Source of the DNA: Rathayibacter sp. VKM Ac-2754
GTDB lineage: Bacteria; Actinomycetota; Actinomycetes; Actinomycetales; Microbacteriaceae
Direction: 5' to 3'
Assembly (NCBI RefSeq): GCF_009807095.1
Contig: NZ_WUCC01000009.1
Coordinates: 1 to 64,000, forward strand
DNA length: 64,000 nt
Shown: one piece after another, positions 59,389 through 64,000 of the stretch
Numbering within the stretch: the stretch's first letter is position 1
Layout: the number at the start of each line of letters is the position of its first letter
Made by a program: the position numbers and the translations under genes
Notes under the pieces: model-generated
What the model saw: the letters and a program-made list of their open reading frames with translations, nothing else
Told to the model about the DNA's origin: nothing
Database searches by the model: none

Positions 59389-60612
59389 TCAGCGCAGCGA
59401 GGCCAGGACCGCCTCGAGCTCGTCGACGGCGAAGTCGATCTCGTCGGCGGTGACCACGATCGGCGGCGCCAGGCGGATCGTCGAACCGTGGGTGTCCTTC
59501 GCCAGCACTCCGCGCGCCATCAGCGCCTCGCAGACCGCGCGGCCCGAGGCGAGCGCCGGGTCGATGTCGATGCCGGCCCAGAGTCCCGCGCCGCGGACGG
59601 CGACGACTCCGTGGCCGAGGAGTGACGTCAGTCGCGCGTGCAGCTGCTCACCGCGCGCCCGGGCCATCGCCTGGTACTCGCCCGTGGCGAGCAGCTCGAC
59701 GACCGCGAGGCCGACGGCGGCGGCGAGCGGGTTGCCTCCGAAGGTCGAGCCGTGCTGCCCCGGCTGCAGCACGCCGAGCACGTCGGCGTTCGCGACGACG
59801 GCCGAGACGGGCACGATGCCGCCGCCGAGCGCTTTGCCGAGCAGGTAGACGTCGGGGACGACGCCGACGAGGTCGCAGGCGAAGGTCGCGCCGGTGCGGC
59901 CGAGGCCCGACTGGATCTCGTCGGCGATGAAGAGCACGTTGCGGCGGGAGGTGATCTCGCGCACCGCGGGCAGGTAGTCGGCCGGCGGCACGACGATGCC
60001 CGCCTCGCCCTGGATCGGCTCGATCAGCACGGCGACGGTGTCGTCGTCGATGGCGGCCTCGAGGGCCGCCGCGTCGCCGAACGGCACGGTGCGGAAGCCG
60101 GGCGTGAACGGCTCGAAGCCGTCGCGCGCCTCCGCGTCGTCGCTGAACGAGATGATCGTGGTCGTGCGGCCGTGGAAGTTGCCCGCCGCGACGATGATGT
60201 TCGCGCGACCGGGGGTCACGCCCTTCACGCGGTAGCCCCAGGCGCGGGCGACCTTGATGCCCGACTCGACCGCCTCGGCTCCGGTGTTCATCGGCAGGAC
60301 CATGTCCTTGCCCGCCAGCGCGGCGAGCGCCGTGACGAACGGGCCGAGCCGGTCGTTGTGGAACGCGCGGCTGGTGAGGGTGACCCGCGAGAGCTGCGCG
60401 CGCGCCGCCTCCAGGAGCACCGGGTGCGAGTGCCCGAAGTTGACGGCGGAGTAGGCGGCCAGGCAGTCGAGGTAGCGGCGCCCCTCGACGTCGGTGATCC
60501 ACGCGCCCTCGCCCGTCGCGGCGACGACCGGCAGCGGGTGGTAGTTGTGCGCGGCGTGCGCCTCCTCGGCGGCGATCAGCTCGGCGGACCGGTGGGTGTC
60601 GGTGATGCTCAT
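59389..60612 (-). CDS. rocD: Ornithine aminotransferase
   Basis: A 407-residue class III PLP aminotransferase that converts ornithine and 2-oxoglutarate to glutamate semialdehyde and glutamate. NYHPLPVVAATGEGAWITDVEG and YLDCLAAYSAVNFGHSHP are RocD signatures; LFIADEIQSGLGRTG and LLGKALGGGIVPVSAV carry the PLP Asp and Schiff-base Lys. GGAGG precedes the ATG at 60612. The upstream gene encodes an arginine-handling hydrolase, so the two form an arginine/ornithine module. A strong hairpin lies just upstream of its ribosome site. Confidence 0.93.
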   Translation of the reverse strand: MSITDTHRSAELIAAEEAHAAHNYHPLPVVAATGEGAWITDVEGRRYLDCLAAYSAVNFGHSHPVLLEAARAQLSRVTLTSRAFHNDRLGPFVTALAALAGKDMVLPMNTGAEAVESGIKVARAWGYRVKGVTPGRANIIVAAGNFHGRTTTIISFSDDAEARDGFEPFTPGFRTVPFGDAAALEAAIDDDTVAVLIEPIQGEAGIVVPPADYLPAVREITSRRNVLFIADEIQSGLGRTGATFACDLVGVVPDVYLLGKALGGGIVPVSAVVANADVLGVLQPGQHGSTFGGNPLAAAVGLAVVELLATGEYQAMARARGEQLHARLTSLLGHGVVAVRGAGLWAGIDIDPALASGRAVCEALMARGVLAKDTHGSTIRLAPPIVVTADEIDFAVDELEAVLASLR

Positions 60613-60636
60613 GTCGTACCTCCTGGAGGCGGTCGA

Positions 60637-60687
60637 CTCCTCAGGAGTCGTCGTACTCGGTGCTCGCGTACGACGACTTCCGAGGAG
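60637..60687. terminator. 20-bp-stem hairpin inside the ddaH-rocD unit
   Basis: Arms 60637-60656 and 60668-60687 pair over 20 bp with two G-U-type mismatches around 11 nt. It fills the 89-bp gap between ddaH (upstream on the minus strand) and rocD, ending about 15 bases before the rocD ribosome site. It could be a terminator, an attenuator or an mRNA-processing site. Confidence 0.55.
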
Positions 60688-60701
60688 TGGTGGGTCGAGG
60701 G

Positions 60702-61538
60702 TCAGCGCCGCAGCTCGAGCGTGCAGCACTTCACGCCGCCGCCGCCGAGCAGCAGCTCGGAGAGGTCGACGCCGATCGGGTGGTAGCCGCGCTCGCGGAG
60801 CTGGCGCTCGAAGCCGACCGCGCGCGAGGCGATGACGACGTTGAGGCCGTCCGAGAACGAGTTGAGGCCGAGGACGGAGGCGTCCTCCTCCGAGACGAGG
60901 ATCGCGTCGGGGTACAGCTCGCGCAGCACGCGGTTGCCCTCGTCGCTGAACGCGCTGGGGAGGTAGGCGATGTTCGTGTCGTCGAGCACGGCGATCGCCG
61001 TGTCGAGGTGGTAGAACGACGGATTCACGAGCTCGAGGGTCACCACCTCGCGGCCGAAGACGCGGGCGACCTCGGCGTGCGAGTCCGAGGCGGAGCGGAA
61101 GCCGGTGCCCGCGAGGATGCGCTCGCCGACGAGGAGGAAGTCGCCCTCGCCCTCGTTGATCTCGTCGGGGACGCGCACGTCGAAGCCGGCTCCGCGGAAC
61201 CACTCCATGTAGGCGGGGCCCTCGGGCTGGCGCTCGGGGTAGGTGAACGAGGCGCCGTAGGCGATGCCGTCGATCACGAAGCCGCCGTTCGCGGCGTAGA
61301 CCATGTCGGGCAGACCGGCTTCCGGCTCGATCAGCTGCACATCGAAGCCGAGGCCGACGTAGGTGTCGTAGAGGGACTGCCACTGGCGCAGCGCCAGGGC
61401 GGTGTCGGTCGGGATCGCCGGGTCCATCCAGGGGTTGATCCGGTAGACGACCGTGAAGTGCTCGGGGCGGCACATCAGGATCGACTTGGCGACGGGGGTG
61501 CGGGCGGGGGCGGGGGCGAGTGCGGCGGTGTCGGTCAT
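60702..61538 (-). CDS. ddaH: Dimethylarginine dimethylaminohydrolase-type hydrolase
   Basis: A 278-residue guanidine-modifying enzyme of the DDAH/arginine deiminase fold. MCRPEHFTVVYRINPWM starts the family core, GEGDFLL gives a substrate-binding Asp/Glu pair, SFYHLDTAI the catalytic His, and VKCCTLELRR the C-terminal catalytic Cys. DDAH would give citrulline; related enzymes of this fold release ornithine directly (arginine dihydrolase). The neighbouring ornithine aminotransferase makes the latter attractive. A palindrome upstream suggests Lrp/AsnC-type control. Confidence 0.85.
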   Translation of the reverse strand: MTDTAALAPAPARTPVAKSILMCRPEHFTVVYRINPWMDPAIPTDTALALRQWQSLYDTYVGLGFDVQLIEPEAGLPDMVYAANGGFVIDGIAYGASFTYPERQPEGPAYMEWFRGAGFDVRVPDEINEGEGDFLLVGERILAGTGFRSASDSHAEVARVFGREVVTLELVNPSFYHLDTAIAVLDDTNIAYLPSAFSDEGNRVLRELYPDAILVSEEDASVLGLNSFSDGLNVVIASRAVGFERQLRERGYHPIGVDLSELLLGGGGVKCCTLELRR

Positions 61539-61653
61539 TCGAGTCCTCCTGCGAAAGGCTGCGGATGAGCGGACCGGGTCCAGTGGCTCCGGACCCCGCG
61601 GAGGATCATCACGGGGTGGAGCACGCTCGCAGCCAGTCTGGCACGCAGCGATC

Positions 61654-61668
61654 CTGCGATTTTCGCAG
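61654..61668. promoter_or_regulatory. CTGCGA-TTT-TCGCAG palindrome upstream of ddaH
   Basis: Perfect 6-bp arms around three T; the shape matches Lrp/AsnC-family operators. It is 116 bp before the ddaH start. No Lrp gene is in the window. Confidence 0.45.
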
Positions 61669-61720
61669 CGGCGCGCATCTCATCTGCGCATCTCCACTCC
61701 TCGGCGCACGCTCCGTGCGT

Positions 61721-62920
61721 TCAGCCGACGGAGTCGCCGCCCGCTGCCAGCACGCCCCCGCGCCACACCCGGCGCACCAGCTGCACGCCGGGACGGTAGG
61801 CGAGGTGCGCGGGGTCGGGCGCGTCCAGCTCGACCAGGTCGGCCCTCGCGCCCACCCGGACGACGCCCACGTCGTCGCGGCGGAGGGCCGCCGCGCCACC
61901 GGCCGTCGCCGCCCACAGCGCCTCCCCGGCCGTCATCCCCATCTCGCGCACCGCGAGAGCGATGCAGAAGGGCAGCGAGGAGGTGAACGACGAACCGGGA
62001 TTGCAGTCGCTGGCGATCGCGACGCGCACCCCCGCGTCGATCAGTCGCCGCGCATCGGGGTACGGCTGCCGGGTCGAGAACTCGACACCGGGCAGCAGGG
62101 TGGCGACGGTGCGCGAGCCGGCGAGGGCGGTGACGTCGAGGTCGGTGAGGTACGTGCAGTGGTCGACGCTGGCGGCGTCCAGGTCGACCGCGAGCCGCAC
62201 CCCGTCGCCCGGTCCGAGCTGACTCGCGTGCACGCGGATCCCGAGCCCGCGAGCGCGTCCGGCGACGAGGACGCGCCGCGACTCCTCCGGGGTGAACGCT
62301 CCGGTCTCGCAGAACACGTCGATCCAGCGCGCGTGCGGAGCACAGGCGTCGAGCATCCCGCCCACGACCAGGTCGACGTAGTCGCCGCGTCGATCGGCGT
62401 ACTCGGCCGGGACGACGTGGGCGCCCAGGTAGGTCACCTCGTCGGTCAGCTGGGCGGCCAGGCGGACGAGCCGCTCCTCCGTGGCGACGTCGAGGCCGTA
62501 GCCGCTCTTGATCTCGAGCGTGGTCGTGCCGTGCGCGTGCGCCTGCCCGAGCAGGTGCCGGGCGTTCGCGAGCAGTGTCTCGTCGTCGGCGGCGCGGGTC
62601 GCGGCGACCGTCGAGCGGATCCCGCCGGCGGAGTAGCGCAGACCCGCCATCCGCGCCTCGAACTCGCCCGCGCGGTCGCCCGCGAAGAGGAGGTGGCTGT
62701 GCGCGTCGACGAACCCGGGGACGACCGCGCGCCCGCCGAGCCGGGTGACGTCGTCGGTCGCGGGCGCGTCGGCGGCGGCACCGACCCAGGCGACGAGGCC
62801 GTCCTCGACGACGACGGCCGCGTCGGTCAGGGCGCCGAGGTCGCGGATGACCGGCTCGGAGCCGTCGCGCGGCACGTTCGTGACGAGCCGGCCGATGTCG
62901 GTCAGGAGGAGGGAGGTCAT
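61721..62920 (-). CDS. hutI: Imidazolonepropionase
   Basis: A 399-residue amidohydrolase that opens imidazolone-propionate to N-formimino-glutamate in histidine breakdown. [61 protein letters not shown] and [18 protein letters not shown] are diagnostic HutI motifs (HxH metal ligands, then His, His, Asp). The ATG at 62920 has AGGAGGAGGGAGG upstream and overlaps the hutF stop by 4 bp, so the two are co-translated. Confidence 0.94.
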   Translation of the reverse strand: MTSLLLTDIGRLVTNVPRDGSEPVIRDLGALTDAAVVVEDGLVAWVGAAADAPATDDVTRLGGRAVVPGFVDAHSHLLFAGDRAGEFEARMAGLRYSAGGIRSTVAATRAADDETLLANARHLLGQAHAHGTTTLEIKSGYGLDVATEERLVRLAAQLTDEVTYLGAHVVPAEYADRRGDYVDLVVGGMLDACAPHARWIDVFCETGAFTPEESRRVLVAGRARGLGIRVHASQLGPGDGVRLAVDLDAASVDHCTYLTDLDVTALAGSRTVATLLPGVEFSTRQPYPDARRLIDAGVRVAIASDCNPGSSFTSSLPFCIALAVREMGMTAGEALWAATAGGAAALRRDDVGVVRVGARADLVELDAPDPAHLAYRPGVQLVRRVWRGGVLAAGGDSVG

Positions 62921-64000
62921 GCGTCGCGCCTTCCGCGGGTCGGGAGATCGGAGGAGGAGGGAGTCGCCGCGCTCCGAGCCGCGTCGAGAGCGCCGAGCGC
63001 CTGGGCGAGGAGCGCCTCGGTAATGCCGGTGTCGATGACGCGCCCGCCCACGACGGTCCGCAGCACGTCGGCCGCCGTCGCCACCAGCGGGAGCGCCTCG
63101 AGCGGCGCGCCGAGGGTGCGCATCGACGCCGCCTCGATCTCGACGAGATCGCAGACCGCTCCGACACGGATCCCGCCGTGCCAACCGAGCGAGGCGTAGC
63201 CGTCGACGGTGCCCGCCCGCCACAGCTCGGCGGGTGAGAGCACTCCGCGCCGTCCGCGGTTCAGGCGCTCGCCCGCCTCGAGCCCGCGCAGCTCGAGCAT
63301 CGGATCGACGACGGCGTTCTGGTCCGAGCCGACGGCGAGGGAGGCGCCGCGATCGGCGAGGGCGCGCGCCGGCCCGATGCCGTCACCGAGGTCGGCCTCG
63401 GTGCTCGGGCACATCACGACGGCGACGCCCGCCGCGCCGAGCAGTTCGTGGTCGCCCTCGGTGAGATGCGTCGCGTGCACGACGGAGAGGCGGTCCGAGA
63501 GGGCGCCGGCCCGCGCGAGCAGCCCGGTCGGAGTGAGGCCCGTCGCGGCCAGGCACTCCTCGTTCTCGCGGGGCTGCTCGGAGAGGTGGATGTGCAGCGG
63601 GACCTCGGCCGGCAGCCCCGCGACCAGTGCCGCGATCTCGCGTTCGGGGACCGCGCGCACCGAGTGGATCGCGGCTCCGAGCAGCAGCCCGGGTCTGTCG
63701 GCGAGCGTCGTGCGGAGGCGGTGCCAGCGCTCCAGCCAGCCCGCCGCGCCGCGATCGCCGAAGCGCCGCTGATCGGGGTCGAGCCCGCGGCCGATCCCCG
63801 CCCCGAGATAGAGGGTGTCGAGAAGGGTGAGCCGGATCCCGGCGTCGGCGGCGGCGTCGGCCACCGCGCGCTCCATCGCGTGCTCAGGCTCACGGTCGTG
63901 AGCGCCGTCGTGAGGATCGACGCCGTAGGGCTCGCCGCCCGGCCGGTGGTGCACGTAGTGGAACTCGCCGACCGCCGTGTAGCCCGCCGCGACCATCTCA
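62917..64000 (-). CDS. hutF: Formimidoylglutamate deiminase, N-terminus beyond the window
   Basis: The C-terminal 360 residues of HutF (full length about 450). Visible are [11 protein letters not shown], the His pair of [18 protein letters not shown] and VGSDQNAV with the catalytic Asp. It converts N-formimino-glutamate to N-formyl-glutamate and ammonia, the step after HutI. The frame stays open through the right edge; the ATG at 63996 is internal, since it lies within the family's conserved core. Gene order points to a hut operon that continues outside (expected hutG, hutU, hutH). Confidence 0.92.
   Translation of the reverse strand, partial: EMVAAGYTAVGEFHYVHHRPGGEPYGVDPHDGAHDREPEHAMERAVADAAADAGIRLTLLDTLYLGAGIGRGLDPDQRRFGDRGAAGWLERWHRLRTTLADRPGLLLGAAIHSVRAVPEREIAALVAGLPAEVPLHIHLSEQPRENEECLAATGLTPTGLLARAGALSDRLSVVHATHLTEGDHELLGAAGVAVVMCPSTEADLGDGIGPARALADRGASLAVGSDQNAVVDPMLELRGLEAGERLNRGRRGVLSPAELWRAGTVDGYASLGWHGGIRVGAVCDLVEIEAASMRTLGAPLEALPLVATAADVLRTVVGGRVIDTGITEALLAQALGALDAARSAATPSSSDLPTRGRRDA

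Overview
The window is high-GC DNA with tight, often ATGA-overlapping operons and many GTG/TTG starts. Almost every protein is of an actinobacterial type. Intergenic copies of a 'GGTCTCGATACGCC...GGCTACTCGACCAGC' palindrome are of a kind I associate with Microbacteriaceae (Rathayibacter, Clavibacter and relatives). Assignment to that family is an inference from these repeats and gene content. I see no rRNA, tRNA, phage, IS element or CRISPR array. It reads as a chromosomal metabolic region rich in carbon and nitrogen catabolism.

Layout. 0-2.5 kb: a partial secreted protein divergent from an OmpR-type two-component system. 2.9-7.6 kb: a VOC protein, an APH-fold kinase and a complete carbohydrate ABC importer. 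7.7-15.6 kb: a PucR regulator facing a seven-gene minus-strand operon (NMT1/THI5-type ABC importer, amidohydrolase, RidA, and an adenosine-deaminase-fold enzyme with an altered HAGE motif). This looks like a heterocycle or nucleobase uptake-and-breakdown cassette of unknown substrate. 16-21.6 kb: SRPBCC/ArsR pair, MmyB-type regulator/SDR pair, a low-GC orphan, an alditol oxidase, a ChaB/Rho_N protein. 21.8-28.1 kb: kynureninase, a GH13 enzyme, a CNNM/CBS protein, and an unusual in-frame fusion of a nucleotidyltransferase to an SMP-30 lactonase.

28.3-48.6 kb holds an inositol catabolism island: MFS importers, iolC, a Cgl0158-type aldolase, mmsA/iolA, iolB, iolD, a GntR regulator, a transaldolase-like protein, an iolE-like gene, iolG, further TIM-barrel and Gfo/Idh proteins, and a ribose-type ABC importer. 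A 14-bp motif (WWTGT-N4-ACAWT) sits in four promoter regions of this island, including beside the GntR gene, so I infer one regulon. Together the genes would import inositol, oxidise it (IolG), dehydrate it (IolE), open the ring (IolD), isomerise (IolB), phosphorylate (IolC), cleave (aldolase) and oxidise malonate semialdehyde to acetyl-CoA (MmsA).

48.7-64 kb: a GNAT-AAA+ fusion, an APC permease, a RibD-like reductase, NhaA, RNase J, a MerR/SulP pair sharing a perfect palindrome, a maltokinase-cap-like protein, an arginine-to-ornithine module (DDAH-type hydrolase plus ornithine aminotransferase) and the start of a histidine-utilisation operon (hutF-hutI), cut by the window end.
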